Numbered from the stretch's first letter, positions 49,057-58,720 are shown. The stretch: 64,000 bases of DNA from Pseudonocardia cypriaca (GCF_006717045.1 NZ_VFPH01000002.1:558001-622000); one strand, 5' to 3'. Notes: generated by a model from the letters alone, not told the origin. Program-made: numbers and translations.

Positions 49057-50418
49057 TCAGGTCGAGGTCGAGGTCGCGGTCGCCGCTCGGTCGACATCGT
49101 CCTCTGATCGTGCCGGCTGGAACTCGACCTGCGCCCGAGCCCGGGGAGCCGCTGCGATGACGAGGCCGCAGACCACAGCAGCGAAGATCACGTAGACCGC
49201 GATCGCCGAGGAGGAACCGAACTCGGACAGCAGCAGGGTCGCGACGATCGGCACCGGAGCCGCCGTGACCGCACCACCCAGGTGGTAGGCCACCGATGAG
49301 CCGGTGTAGCGCGCCCGCGGCGGGAACAGCTCGGCGGTGAAGGCCGAGATCGCGCCGTAGACCAGGGCGTGCAGGACGGGAAGGGCGAGCAGGTAGGCCG
49401 CGAACACGCCGGCAACGGTCCCGGTGTCGAACAGGAGGAAGACGGGGAACGCGCCGACCGCGACGGCCACGCACCCGGCCATGAGGAAGTTCCTCGTGCC
49501 CGTCCGGTCGGCGACGATCGCGAACAGCGGCAGGGTCACCACCTGGATGGCGGCGGCGACCAGCAGCGCGACGAGGACGAGGCCCCGACTCAGCCCGAGG
49601 TGAACGGGGCCGTAGTTCAGGAAGAACGTGCTGGCCAGGTAGAAGATCGTGTTCGGGGCGAGCATGCAGAGCATCCCGACGACCAGCGCCCTCTTGTACG
49701 AGGCGAAGACCTCGGCCGCCGGGACCTTGACGACGTCTCCGCGCTCCCGGAGCGCGAGGAACTCGGGCGACTCCGTCACGCGCAGGCGGATGTAGAGGCC
49801 GACCACGATCAGCAGCGCCGAGCACAGGAAGGGGATGCGCCACCCCCAGGAGAGCAGTTGCTCCTCGGGCATGAGGGTCACGAGGAAGAACGCGCCGCTG
49901 GACAGGAAGGTCCCGGCGGGCACGCCGGCCTGGGGGAAGCTGGCGTAGAAGGCTCGGCGGTGCGCCGGCGCGTGCTCGAGGGACATGACGACGGCGCCGC
50001 CCCACTCGCCGCCCACGGCGAAGCCCTGGACGAACCGCAGCACGACCAGCAGGACCGGCGCCCAGGTCCCGATCGTCTCGTAGGTCGGCAGCAGCCCGAC
50101 GGCGAACGTGCCTGCGCCCATCATGACCACGGAGAGCACGAGCATCTTCTTCCGCCCGATCCGGTCACCGAAGTGCCCGAACACCAGCCCACCCAGGGGG
50201 CGCGCGAGGAAGGCGACGGCGATCGTCGCGAACCCGGCGAGGGTGCCTGCCAGTGGGTCGAGCGCGGGGAAGAACAGCGGGTTGAACACCAGGACGGTGG
50301 CCGCGCCGAAAACGAGGTAGTCGTACCACTCGATGGTGGTTCCGATGAAACTCGCCACGGCGACCTTCGCGGCCGACGGCTTCTTGTGGGCATGCGGTTC
50401 GGAACGCATCGTTGCCAT
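49057..50418 (-). CDS. MHS-family MFS transporter
   Basis: This 453-residue, 12-helix transporter starts ASFIGTTIEWYDYLVFGAAT, the metabolite/H+ symporter (MHS) signature, with the loop GLVFGHFGDRIGRKKMLVLS between helices 2 and 3 and RFVQGFAVGGEWGGAVVMSL in helix 4-5. Family members (KgtP, ShiA, ProP, PcaT) import carboxylates, shikimate or betaines with protons. The position at the end of the SSADH-fumarase-SDR unit suggests uptake of a carboxylate substrate of that pathway. It lies 21 bases downstream of the SDR gene. Confidence 0.9.
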   Translation of the reverse strand: MATMRSEPHAHKKPSAAKVAVASFIGTTIEWYDYLVFGAATVLVFNPLFFPALDPLAGTLAGFATIAVAFLARPLGGLVFGHFGDRIGRKKMLVLSVVMMGAGTFAVGLLPTYETIGTWAPVLLVVLRFVQGFAVGGEWGGAVVMSLEHAPAHRRAFYASFPQAGVPAGTFLSSGAFFLVTLMPEEQLLSWGWRIPFLCSALLIVVGLYIRLRVTESPEFLALRERGDVVKVPAAEVFASYKRALVVGMLCMLAPNTIFYLASTFFLNYGPVHLGLSRGLVLVALLVAAAIQVVTLPLFAIVADRTGTRNFLMAGCVAVAVGAFPVFLLFDTGTVAGVFAAYLLALPVLHALVYGAISAFTAELFPPRARYTGSSVAYHLGGAVTAAPVPIVATLLLSEFGSSSAIAVYVIFAAVVCGLVIAAAPRARAQVEFQPARSEDDVDRAATATSTST

Positions 50419-50439
50419 CCCTATCTCCCTGATCCGGGA

Positions 50440-51195
50440 CTACTGGATACTGCGGCCGCCGTCGATGTCCAGGCAGACGCCGGTGAGGAAACCGGCCTGC
50501 TCGGACGCGAGGTAGAGAATGCTGTTGGCGACGTCCTGGGGGGTTGCGGTGCGCGCCATCGGAATGCCTGCGACCCAGGTCGAGCGGAGGTCGTCCGGCA
50601 GGGCATCCGCACCGGTGAAGCTCTTGACGAAACCGGTCTCGGCGATGACCGGGTTGACGGCGTTGACGCGCACGTCGGGGGCGACCTCGACGGCAAGGCC
50701 GCGGGTGAGCGTGATGACCGCACCCTTCGTCGCGTTGTAGACGGTCAGGCCCGGGCGAGGGCGTTTCGCCGCGATCGAGGCGACGTTGACGATCACGCCC
50801 CCTCCCCTGCGGCGGAGCGCGGGCACCGCGTGCTTGCAGCCGAGGAACACGCTGCGCACGTTCACGGCGAGCTGCCGGTCGACCGTCGCGACGTCGAGGT
50901 CGACGAGGGCTCCGGCTCGATGGGGCACGCCTGCGTTGTTGACCATGACGTCGATCCCCCCGAACGCCGACTCGGCGGCGTCGACGAGGCCTCGCACGGC
51001 GTCCTCGTCGGTGACATCGGTGGTGATCGCGATCGCCGACGGCAGGTCGGCGGCGACCTTCTCCGCGCCGACCGTGTCGACATCGGAGACGACGACGTGG
51101 GCTCCGGCGTCGGCGAACGTCCGCGCGGTCACCGAGCCGAACCCGCCTGCGGCCCCGGTGACGACGACGACCTTGTTCTCGAAAGACAGTTCCAT
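50440..51195 (-). CDS. short-chain dehydrogenase/reductase
   Basis: This 251-residue classical SDR has VVVVTGAAGGFGSVTARTFA (TGxxxGxG, about 9-28), a DVTDEDAVRGLV adenine-site Asp, the NNAG motif in VMVNNAGVP, a catalytic Ser in IVNVASIAAKRPRPGLTVYN with YNATK supplying Tyr and Lys, and the C-terminal LYLASEQAGFLTGVCLDIDG. NAD preference is suggested by the Asp at the end of beta-2. It is co-transcribed with the fumarase-type lyase and transporter. The substrate is unknown. Confidence 0.9.
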   Translation of the reverse strand: MELSFENKVVVVTGAAGGFGSVTARTFADAGAHVVVSDVDTVGAEKVAADLPSAIAITTDVTDEDAVRGLVDAAESAFGGIDVMVNNAGVPHRAGALVDLDVATVDRQLAVNVRSVFLGCKHAVPALRRRGGGVIVNVASIAAKRPRPGLTVYNATKGAVITLTRGLAVEVAPDVRVNAVNPVIAETGFVKSFTGADALPDDLRSTWVAGIPMARTATPQDVANSILYLASEQAGFLTGVCLDIDGGRSIQ

Positions 51196-51270
51196 GACAG
51201 CTCCTGTGTGGGCTGGGGTTTCTCGGTACCGGGGCTTCGCGACGGCCGAAAGCCGCCGCTCCACCACGCG

Positions 51271-52710
51271 TCAACCGACGCCGGTCATCCGCCGCGGGTC
51301 GAGCAACTCGGAGAGCTCGTCCTCCCGCAGGTCCGTGCGCTCGCGGGCCACCTCGCGGATCGTACGCCCGCTGGCGCGCGCCTCGCGGGCGACGGCGGCC
51401 GCCTCGTCGTACCCGATGCGGGGGGAGAGCGCGGTGACCATCATCAGAGTTCGCTCGACGGCCGCCGGTCCCGCCGACGTGGCCCGGATCCCGCTGATGC
51501 ACCGGTCGGCGAACACGACGGCCGTGCCGGCCAGTAGCTCGATCGACTCCAGCAGGCTGAACGCGACGACCGGGGTCATCACCGTGAGCTCGAAGTTGCC
51601 GCGGCCGCCTGCCACGGCGATCGTCGCGTCGTTGCCCATCACCTTGGCCGCGACCTGGCACACCGCTTCCGCGACGATCGGGTTGGTCTTCCCCGGCATG
51701 ATCGACGAGCCCATCGAGAGGCTGGGCACCTCGATCTCGCCCAGTCCCGCGCGGGGCCCGCTGTTCATCCAGCGGACATCGTCAGCGATCTTCAGGAGGC
51801 TGGCGGCCGCCGTCCGCAGGGCGCCCGAGGCGAACACGACGGCGTCGAGGTTGTTCTGCGCCTGGAAGTGGTTGTCGGTCTCGCGCAGCTCCACACCGAA
51901 CTCGGCGGCCAGTGCCGCGACGACCCGACCGGCGAACTCGGGGTGGGTGTTGAGGCCCGTGCCGACCGCCGTGCCGCCGAGGGCGACCTCGGCGAGGCCG
52001 CGCTGCGCCGCGCGGAACCTGTCGATGCTGCGCTCGATCTGTCCGGCGTGGCCGAGGAACTCCTGCCCGAGCCGGATCGGCACCGCGTCCTGCAGATGGG
52101 TGCGGCCGGGCTTGACGATCCCGTCGGTGGCCACGGCGATCACGCGAAGCGCGGTCTCCAGATGGGAGAACGCAGGCACCAACCGGTGGGTGATCCCCGT
52201 CTGCGCGGCCAGGTGGACGACCGTGGGCGTGACGTCGTTGGAGGACTGCCCGAGGTTCACGTGGTCGTTCGGGTGCACCGGGTGTCTGGTCCCCAGCGGC
52301 ATGCCCAGCAGCTGGTTCGCCCGGTTGGCGATCACCTCGTTGGCGTTCATGTTCGTGTTGGTGCCGCTGCCGGTCTGGAACACGTCGACGCGGAAGTGGT
52401 CGTCGAGGAGACCGTCGGCGACCTCGCCGGCCGCGGCCACGATCGCTTCGGCGAGCGCCGGGTCGAGCCGCCCCAGATCGGCGTTGGCCCGGGCGGCCGC
52501 TCGCTTGAGCGCTCCGAGTGCGCCGGTGTAGCGCCGCGGGAGGCGCAGGTCGCTGATGGTGAACGTCTCGATCGCGCGCTGGGTCTGCGCACCCCACAGG
52601 GCGTTCGCGGGGACGATCACGGCGCCGTCGAAGTCGTTCTCCTCCCGGTACGCGGACGGCCGGGCGGGGCCGCGCAGACCGGCGCCGGGCGTGATCGGCT
52701 CGGCACTCAC
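51271..52710 (-). CDS. class II fumarase/aspartase family lyase
   Basis: This 479-residue enzyme contains PANALWGAQTQRAIETFTIS (about 34-53), FQTGSGTNTNMNANEVIANR (about 113-132), HPNDHVNLGQSSNDVTPTVV, and the family signature GSSIMPGKTNP with the catalytic Ser loop. The C-terminal domain has ALSPRIGYDEAAAVAREARA. Class II fumarase is the best name; aspartase is the alternative because both share the signature. The start overlaps the aldehyde dehydrogenase stop by four bases (52707-52710), so it works with that enzyme, taking fumarate or a related unsaturated diacid. Confidence 0.88.
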   Translation of the reverse strand: MSAEPITPGAGLRGPARPSAYREENDFDGAVIVPANALWGAQTQRAIETFTISDLRLPRRYTGALGALKRAAARANADLGRLDPALAEAIVAAAGEVADGLLDDHFRVDVFQTGSGTNTNMNANEVIANRANQLLGMPLGTRHPVHPNDHVNLGQSSNDVTPTVVHLAAQTGITHRLVPAFSHLETALRVIAVATDGIVKPGRTHLQDAVPIRLGQEFLGHAGQIERSIDRFRAAQRGLAEVALGGTAVGTGLNTHPEFAGRVVAALAAEFGVELRETDNHFQAQNNLDAVVFASGALRTAAASLLKIADDVRWMNSGPRAGLGEIEVPSLSMGSSIMPGKTNPIVAEAVCQVAAKVMGNDATIAVAGGRGNFELTVMTPVVAFSLLESIELLAGTAVVFADRCISGIRATSAGPAAVERTLMMVTALSPRIGYDEAAAVAREARASGRTIREVARERTDLREDELSELLDPRRMTGVG

Positions 52711-54179
52711 CGGTCCACGTCCAGCGCCACGTACTTGACCTCGAGGTACTCCTCGATGCCGAGCCTGCCGCCTTCCCGTCCCAGGCCGGACCGCTTCACG
52801 CCTCCGAACGGGGCGGCCGCGTTCGAGACGAAGCCGCGGTTGAGGCCGACCATCCCGGTCTCGAGACCCTCGGCGAGGCGGATCGCCCGACCGATGTCGC
52901 GGCTGTAGACGTAGCTCACGAGGCCGGACTCGGTGTCGTTGGCGGCGCGGAGCACCTCGTGCTCGTCGGTGAAGGTCGAGATCGGCGCCACCGGCCCGAA
53001 GATCTCCTCCCTCGTCATGCGCGCGGAGGACGGAACACCGGTCAGCACGGTCGGCGGGTAGAAGTAGCCGGGTCCGGACGGTGCCGTGCCTCCCGTGTGC
53101 ACGCGAGCGCCACGGCTCACGGCGTCGTCGACGAGCGCGGCGACCTTGTCACGCTGGACGGCGTCGATCAGCGGGCCGACCTCGACCCCCTCGTCGACAC
53201 CCGGACCGACCACCATCTTGCCCATCCGGGCCGTCAGCTTGTCGGTGAACTCCTCGACCACGTCCGCATGCACGTAGAACCGGTTGGCCGCGATGCACGC
53301 CTCACCGATGTTGCGCATCTTGGCGATCATCGCGCCGTCCACCGCTGCGTCGATGTCGGCGTCCGCGCACACGATGAACGGGGCGTTTCCCCCCAGCTCC
53401 ATCGACGTCCGGAGCACCTGGTCCGCCGAACTGACGATCAGTTTCCGGCCCACCTCCGTGGACCCGGTGAACGACAGCTTCCGCAGGCGGGTGTCGTGGA
53501 TCAGAGGCGCGGCGACCGCCTCGGGGTCGGACGTGGTCACGACGTTGAGGACCCCGTCGGGAAGACCCGCCTCGGCCAGTACCGACGCGAGCAGCAACGC
53601 CGTCAGCGGAGTCTGCTCGGCCGGCTTCAGGATCATCGTGCAGCCCGCGGCGATCGCCGGGCCGATCTTGCGCGTCGGCATCGCCAGCGGGACGTTCCAC
53701 GGCGTGATCAGCAGGCTCGGTCCAACCGGCTGGCGCATCAGGACGACCCGCCCCGAGCCACCGGGCTCGACCGTGAAGTCGCCCTGGATGCGCACGGCCT
53801 CCTCGGAGAACCAGCGGAAGAACTCGGCTCCGTACGCGACCTCGGCGCGCGACTCGGCCAGCGACTTGCCCATCTCCAGCGTGATCAGCAGCGCGATCTC
53901 CTCGGTCCGCGCCACCAGGAGCTCGTAGGCGCGCCGGAGGATCTCGCCGCGCTCGCGGGGCGGCGTCGCCGCCCAGGAGCTCTGCGCCGCCGAGGCCGCG
54001 GTGAGGGCGTCGACAGCGTCCTCGGCCGAGCCGTCCGCGACCTCGCACAGGGTCGCCCCGGTCGCCGGGTTCTCCACCGCGAAGGTCCGTCCGCCGGCCG
54101 CGGGACGGAAGCGCCCCCCGATCAGCAAGCCCTTTTCGATTCCGCCCAGCAACTCGATTTCGGAAAGCGTTCCGCTCAT
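52707..54179 (-). CDS. gabD: NAD(P)-dependent succinate-semialdehyde dehydrogenase-like enzyme
   Basis: This 490-residue aldehyde dehydrogenase has LLITPWNVPLAMPTRKIGPA (about 159-178), KPAEQTPLTALLLASVLAEA, SFTGSTEVGRKLIVSSADQV, the catalytic Glu in MELGGNAPFIVCADADID and the catalytic Cys in RNIGEACIAANRFYVHADVV. The NIGEACIAANR form and the C-terminal GGVKRSGLGREGGRLGIEEY are typical of GabD-type succinate-semialdehyde dehydrogenases. The gene is the first of the unit SSADH-fumarase-SDR-transporter and is divergent from a LysR regulator. Confidence 0.88.
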   Translation of the reverse strand: MSGTLSEIELLGGIEKGLLIGGRFRPAAGGRTFAVENPATGATLCEVADGSAEDAVDALTAASAAQSSWAATPPRERGEILRRAYELLVARTEEIALLITLEMGKSLAESRAEVAYGAEFFRWFSEEAVRIQGDFTVEPGGSGRVVLMRQPVGPSLLITPWNVPLAMPTRKIGPAIAAGCTMILKPAEQTPLTALLLASVLAEAGLPDGVLNVVTTSDPEAVAAPLIHDTRLRKLSFTGSTEVGRKLIVSSADQVLRTSMELGGNAPFIVCADADIDAAVDGAMIAKMRNIGEACIAANRFYVHADVVEEFTDKLTARMGKMVVGPGVDEGVEVGPLIDAVQRDKVAALVDDAVSRGARVHTGGTAPSGPGYFYPPTVLTGVPSSARMTREEIFGPVAPISTFTDEHEVLRAANDTESGLVSYVYSRDIGRAIRLAEGLETGMVGLNRGFVSNAAAPFGGVKRSGLGREGGRLGIEEYLEVKYVALDVDR

Positions 54180-54434
54180 TTGCCTCGGAGTCCTCGTTCT
54201 GCCTCGGTAGCCGACCGGCCGCTACTGTGCAGCGTCGGACTCCTCGTTGTCACCAGCGGCGACGAGCAGCGCCCTTTCGCCGGGACAGCGGGTCGTCAAT
54301 CCGTACGTCACCGCCTGCTCGTATTCACGAACGAAGATCACCTATTCAGTTCTGGTCACCCCGCTGTTCCGGATCGGATGTCGCGGCTGCCACGAGTTCG
54401 CACTGGCGCGTCGAAGGCGAAGTACGATGCCGGA
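54180..54434. other. divergent intergenic region, SSADH operon and LysR
   Basis: No gene is seen. The stretch contains the AT-richer segment 54318-54352 with TTCACGAACGAAG and a partial symmetry TTCGTGAATACGA, a plausible LysR site, but no perfect repeat. Confidence 0.3.
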
Positions 54435-55376
54435 ATGCTCTCGCCGTCGTCGACCGTCGCGTCGGATCTGATGCCGAGGCTGATGCTGCTGCACGCCATG
54501 ACCGAGCGCGGTCACCTGAGCGCCGCGGCGGAGGCGGTCGGCGTGCCCCAGCCCACCGCAACGCGCTGGCTCTCGGCGCTGAGCCGGACCGTCGGTGTCG
54601 CGCTCACCCACCGCGTCGGCAGGCGGATCGAACTCACCCGGGCAGGCGTCGCGCTCGCCGAGTCCGTGGGGTCGGCGCACACCACGTTGGCGATGGGTGT
54701 GGCGCGAGCCCACGAGGCCGCCGACCCGGGGCGGGGCCAGGTCGTGTTCGGCTTCCTCCGGACGATGGGAGCGAGCCGAGCTCCCGAACTCCTGCGTGAC
54801 TACCGCGCCACGCGGCCCCGCGTCCGGTTGGCGCTGGTGCAGGCCGCTCACGAGGAGCTGATCGAGAAGCTCCACGACGGAACGATCGACATCGCCATGA
54901 GCTCGGTGCGGGAGAGCGACGTCGACATCGTCGCGACGGAGCTCTTCCAAGAGCCGTTCGTCCTCGTCGTTCCGGCCGATCACCGCCTGGCACGCCGCGA
55001 GTCGGTCCGCCTGTACGACTGCCGCGACGAGACCTTCGTCGGGCTCTCCGTGGGGATCGCCCTCCGCCGCCGGGTCGACGAGCTGTTCGGCGCGGCCAGG
55101 GTCCGGCCGCGCTACGGGTTCGAGACCGACGAGGTCGAGACCGTGCGGGGGCTCGCAACTGCGGGTGTCGGGATCGCGGTCCTGCCCGCCCGCCACGGCG
55201 GACCTCTTGCCGGCTCCGCCGAGGTGCCGATCGTGCCCCGGCACTATCGGAACATCGGGCTGCTCGTCTCGACGCGCCGTCCGCTCGAGCCGACCGCTGA
55301 GGGCTTCCGGCAGTGGGCCTCCGCGCACAGCTGGACCCGGTCGCTCGGGGCCCGGCGAACGTCCGGCAGGGTGTGA
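54435..55376 (+). CDS. LysR-family transcriptional regulator
   Basis: The protein has 313 residues. The HTH at about 14-70 (LMLLHAMTERGHLSAAAEAV, GVPQPTATRWLSALSRTVGV) is followed by RRIELTRAG. The effector domain begins GQVVFGFLRTMGASRAPELL and ends with RRPLEPTAEGFRQWA. The ELIEKLHDGTIDIAMSSVRE block is typical for the fold. It is transcribed away from the SSADH operon and is its most likely activator. Confidence 0.88.
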   Translation: MLSPSSTVASDLMPRLMLLHAMTERGHLSAAAEAVGVPQPTATRWLSALSRTVGVALTHRVGRRIELTRAGVALAESVGSAHTTLAMGVARAHEAADPGRGQVVFGFLRTMGASRAPELLRDYRATRPRVRLALVQAAHEELIEKLHDGTIDIAMSSVRESDVDIVATELFQEPFVLVVPADHRLARRESVRLYDCRDETFVGLSVGIALRRRVDELFGAARVRPRYGFETDEVETVRGLATAGVGIAVLPARHGGPLAGSAEVPIVPRHYRNIGLLVSTRRPLEPTAEGFRQWASAHSWTRSLGARRTSGRV

Positions 55377-55459
55377 CGGAACGTTCGGTCGCGCGCTGAG
55401 GCTGTGCGCGCGCGGTTCGCGGATATCAGGCCCACCCTAATTCCACTTAGCGTTCGTCC

Positions 55460-55981
55460 ATGACCGAACGCACGTACAACGGGGTACAAGAGGCACGTCC
55501 GGTCGACGGAGCCCGGATGCGGGCGGTCCTCGGCCATTTCGCCTCCGGTGTCGTGGTCATCACCGCATCCGGACCGGACGGGCCACTCGGCTTCACGTGC
55601 CAGTCGTTCAGCTCGCTGTCCCTCGAACCGCCGCTGGTGTCGTTCTGCCCGGCCGGGACCTCGACGACCTGGCCGAGGATCCGCGCGGTCGGCAGGTTCT
55701 GCGTGAACGTGCTGGCTGCCGACCATTCGGACCTGAGCACCGCGTTCGCCCGCTCCGGAACCGACAAGTACGCGGGCGTCCGGTGGAGGCCCGCTCCCTC
55801 GGGCGCTCCCGTCCTCGACGGGGTCGCCGCCTGGATCGACTGCACCCTCGAGCACGAGTACCCGGGAGGCGACCACACCATCGTCGCCGGGCGGGTGCAC
55901 GACCTCGCAGCGGACGAGACGCGGGAACCGTTGCTGTTCCACCGTGGCGCCTACGCGGTCACCGCGCCGTCGGCGCGGTGA
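55460..55981 (+). CDS. flavin reductase-like domain protein
   Basis: This 173-residue protein of the FMN-binding split-barrel (HpaC/NtaB/RutF-like) family has LGHFASGVVVITASGPDGPL (about 24-43), GFTCQSFSSLSLEPPLVSFC (about 44-63) and FCVNVLAADHSDLSTAFARS. It should reduce FMN or FAD with NAD(P)H and supply a flavin-dependent monooxygenase in trans; the luciferase-like oxygenase at 60224-61402 is the obvious partner nearby. It converges with ribBA, eight bases apart. Confidence 0.9.
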   Translation: MTERTYNGVQEARPVDGARMRAVLGHFASGVVVITASGPDGPLGFTCQSFSSLSLEPPLVSFCPAGTSTTWPRIRAVGRFCVNVLAADHSDLSTAFARSGTDKYAGVRWRPAPSGAPVLDGVAAWIDCTLEHEYPGGDHTIVAGRVHDLAADETREPLLFHRGAYAVTAPSAR

Positions 55982-55988
55982 CCGGCTG

Positions 55989-57260
55989 TCAGCCGGTGTG
56001 CTCGTTCAGCACCAGGACGTGCCCCATCCGTTCTTGTTTGGTGCGCAGGTAGCGCATGTTGTGGGGGCTGGGAGTGGTGGCCAGCGTGACGCGGTCGAGG
56101 ATGTGCAGGCCGTAACCGTCGAGACCGCCGTGTTTGGCGGGGTTGTTGGTGATCAGTCGCAGCCGGGTGATGCCGAGGTCGGTGAGGATCTGGGCGCCGG
56201 TGCCGTAGGAGCGGGAGTCGACGGGCAGGCCCTGCACGGTGTTGGCGTCGATCGTGTCCAGGCCGGTTTCCTGCAGGGCGTAGGCGCGGATCTTGTGGGC
56301 AAGCCCGATCCCGCGCCCTTCGTGGCCACGCAGGTAGACGACGGCGCCGGCGCCTTCGGCGGCGATCGCGCGCATGGCTTGTTCGAGCTGGGCGCCGCAG
56401 TCGCAGCGCAGCGAGCCGATGATGTCGCCGGTGAGGCACTCGCTGTGCACGCGCACCAGCGCGCCGCGGGGGCTGCGGGAGGCGGCGGCGGCATCCCCGT
56501 GGACCAGGGCGAGGTGCTCCGTGGCGTCGATGGTGGAGCGGTAGGCCACCGCCCGGAACTCGCCGAACACGGTCGGCATCGCCGATGTGGCCACGCGTTC
56601 GACGAACCGCTCTGTCGCGCGCCGGTAGCGGACCAGATCCGCGATGGCCAGCACCGGCAGGTCGTGCTCGTCGGCGAACGCCCGCAGTGTCCGGCCGCGG
56701 GCCATCGAGCCGTCCGCCGCCACGATCTCGGCGATCACTGCGACCGGATCCTGGCCGGCCATGCGCAGCAGGTCCACCGCGGCCTCGGTGTGCCCGGCCC
56801 GGGCCAGTACCCCACCCTCGCGGGCTCGCAGCGGGAACACGTGCCCGGGGCGGCGCAGCTGCTCGGCGCGGGTGGCCGGATCGGCCAACGCCCGCAAGGT
56901 GGCAGCCCGGTCGGCCGCCGACACCCCCGTCCCGGTGCTCGTGTGGTCGACGGTGACGGTGAACGCCGTGCCGTGCGCGTCGGTGTTCTCGGCAACCATC
57001 AGCCCCAACCGCAGCACGTCCGCGCGCTCGGCCGGCATCGGCGCGCACACGATCCCCGTCGTGTGCGCCACCACGAACGCCACCTGCTCCGCGGTCACCG
57101 ACCCCGCGGACAGCACCAGGTCCCCCTCGTTCTCCCGATCGGCGTCGTCGGTGACGACCACCATCCGCCCCGCTGCCAACGCCGCCACCGCGCGCTGCAC
57201 CGCCGACGCCCCCGGCAGCCCGGAGACGTGGACGCTCGGGTTCCCGGCGGAGTGCGGCAT
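55989..57260 (-). CDS. ribBA: bifunctional DHBP synthase/GTP cyclohydrolase II
   Basis: This 423-residue RibBA has an N-terminal DHBP synthase half with VVVTDDADRENEGDLVLSAG (about 34-53, acidic metal site) and GVSAADRAATLRALADPATR, and a C-terminal GTP cyclohydrolase II half with VRVHSECLTGDIIGSLRCDC (zinc cysteines), GAQLEQAM, RGHEGRGIGLAHKIRAYALQ and GIDTIDAN-like GLDTIDANTV. It makes the two riboflavin precursors from ribulose 5-phosphate and GTP. No ribE/ribH gene or FMN riboswitch accompanies it, so it may be an accessory copy boosting flavin supply for the adjacent flavoenzymes. Confidence 0.92.
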   Translation of the reverse strand: MPHSAGNPSVHVSGLPGASAVQRAVAALAAGRMVVVTDDADRENEGDLVLSAGSVTAEQVAFVVAHTTGIVCAPMPAERADVLRLGLMVAENTDAHGTAFTVTVDHTSTGTGVSAADRAATLRALADPATRAEQLRRPGHVFPLRAREGGVLARAGHTEAAVDLLRMAGQDPVAVIAEIVAADGSMARGRTLRAFADEHDLPVLAIADLVRYRRATERFVERVATSAMPTVFGEFRAVAYRSTIDATEHLALVHGDAAAASRSPRGALVRVHSECLTGDIIGSLRCDCGAQLEQAMRAIAAEGAGAVVYLRGHEGRGIGLAHKIRAYALQETGLDTIDANTVQGLPVDSRSYGTGAQILTDLGITRLRLITNNPAKHGGLDGYGLHILDRVTLATTPSPHNMRYLRTKQERMGHVLVLNEHTG

Positions 57261-57405
57261 CGTCGGCTCCTCACGGTCGCGTTGACCCCGGGCTCGGCGT
57301 GGAACGATCGGGGTCCGGCGACGGTACGAGGGCCGACCCGGCACGAGCTATCCGCGCACAGCCGTCACGTAGCCACAGAGCGCAGCGGCCGGGAGGGCGC
57401 GCGCC

Positions 57406-58419
57406 TCACCAGCTCCGGCTGCGCAGCGTTTCCCGCGGCAGCTCACCGAACCGTTCCCGGTACTGGTGCGCGAACCGGCTCTGGTGGAAGAAGCCCCACC
57501 GCAGGGCGACATCCGTGACCCGGGTCGACCTCGGGTCGCATCGCAGGAGTTCGGCTCGAACGTGGTCGAGTCGGATGCGACGCAGGTAGCTCATGGGTGA
57601 CTCGCCGAGCTCCTGCTGGAACGTCGCGTGCAAGGTCCGGACGCTCATGCAGCCGATCCGGGCGAGCTCCTGCGGGCTCAGTGGTTCGTCGGCGTGCTCT
57701 TCGATGTAGCTGATCACCGGTCGCAGCCGGCTCGACCGGACCGGATCGGCGGGAGCGGTCAGGGCGTCGGTGTACTGGTGCCGGCCGGCGTGCAGCAGCT
57801 GGGTCATCACGAACGCCTCGAGCTGCTCGCGGGCGATCGGCATGTCGGCGAGCCCGCCGGGTCGGTTCAACTCACGGGCGAAGAACTCGACCGAGGCGAG
57901 CAGCGAGCTCCCGGCGGGCGTCGTCAGATCGATCCCGAAATCGAAGTCCAGCACACCGTTCACCGGCAGGTGGAGCTGCTCGCTCAGGTGACCCTCCAAG
58001 CTCTCCCGGGAGATCTTGAGGATGAACTGCCCGGCATCCGGTGACCACCGGACGGTGGTCTCCTGGTCCGGGAGGAGCACGAGGCCGCTCGACATGGCCC
58101 GGGTCGTCGCACGGGCGCCGTCCGTCCGGTGGGCCTCGGTGCGTCCCTCGACGGTGAGGTTGATGTGGTAGCAGTCCTCGGTCGGGGGCATCACGAGCTT
58201 CGCGCTGGACTGGTACGTGAGGTAGCCGATGGTGAACCGGCGGTTCGGCGCGGCGTTGAGCGTCGCTTCCAGCCGATCCTCCGGTGCCGACAGCGCGTGG
58301 TCGAGGTACACGCGGCTGACGATGTGGCGGGCCTCCTCGAGACTGCGCGTGTCCATGATCGAGTACCGCGACAGCCGAGCTGCCGGAGCGGCGGGGCCCG
58401 ATGGCGTCGAAAGATCCAT
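57406..58419 (-). CDS. AraC-family transcriptional regulator
   Basis: The protein has 337 residues. The N-terminal ligand-binding domain (about 30-200) contains FTIGYLTYQSSAKLVMPPTE and YHINLTVEGRTEAHRTDG; the C-terminal AraC DNA-binding domain (about 230-330) has LSPQELARIGCMSVRTLHAT, FQQELGESPMSYLRRIRLDH and VTDVALRWGFFHQSRFAHQY. The layout is that of the AraC-binding-2 type activators of aromatic or alkane catabolic genes. GAGGAGGCGG precedes the ATG at 58419. It is divergent from the aldehyde dehydrogenase operon, its likely target. Confidence 0.9.
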   Translation of the reverse strand: MDLSTPSGPAAPAARLSRYSIMDTRSLEEARHIVSRVYLDHALSAPEDRLEATLNAAPNRRFTIGYLTYQSSAKLVMPPTEDCYHINLTVEGRTEAHRTDGARATTRAMSSGLVLLPDQETTVRWSPDAGQFILKISRESLEGHLSEQLHLPVNGVLDFDFGIDLTTPAGSSLLASVEFFARELNRPGGLADMPIAREQLEAFVMTQLLHAGRHQYTDALTAPADPVRSSRLRPVISYIEEHADEPLSPQELARIGCMSVRTLHATFQQELGESPMSYLRRIRLDHVRAELLRCDPRSTRVTDVALRWGFFHQSRFAHQYRERFGELPRETLRSRSW

Positions 58420-58720
58420 GGCCCGCCGCCTCCTCGAGTTCTCGCTCGTCCGGGATCGGCCGAGCCGGTCCGCACGAGTCGGCGTCACCATCCCGAGAGG
58501 TAGGCCACAGTATGGGGCCCGCGGAGCCGCTGAACAGCCGATGAGCGCACCGCGCCAGCCGCGGAGCGCGGCTCGGCCTCGCTGATGTCCGAGATCCGGC
58601 TCGCGTGGAACGGCTCTGCCGCTGCGTTCCGCGGCTATCGACGGGCGTCGGGCCGTTCCTATGGTCAGCCTCCATCCGCTGCGCGGTCGGCGCACCGAAG
58701 GCCGGACGGAAGGAAGATCG
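58420..58720. other. divergent intergenic region, AraC and aldehyde dehydrogenase operon
   Basis: No gene is recognised in these 301 bases. They must hold the promoters of the AraC gene and of the operon at 58721. GGAAGGAAG before 58721 is the ribosome binding site. I see no perfect repeat that would mark the AraC site. Confidence 0.4.

Noticed and set aside
57261..57405. Possible FMN riboswitch upstream of ribBA
   Set aside because: The conserved RFN blocks (AGGG...GGTGAAATTCC, ACCGGCGG) are not present in the 145 bases before the start.
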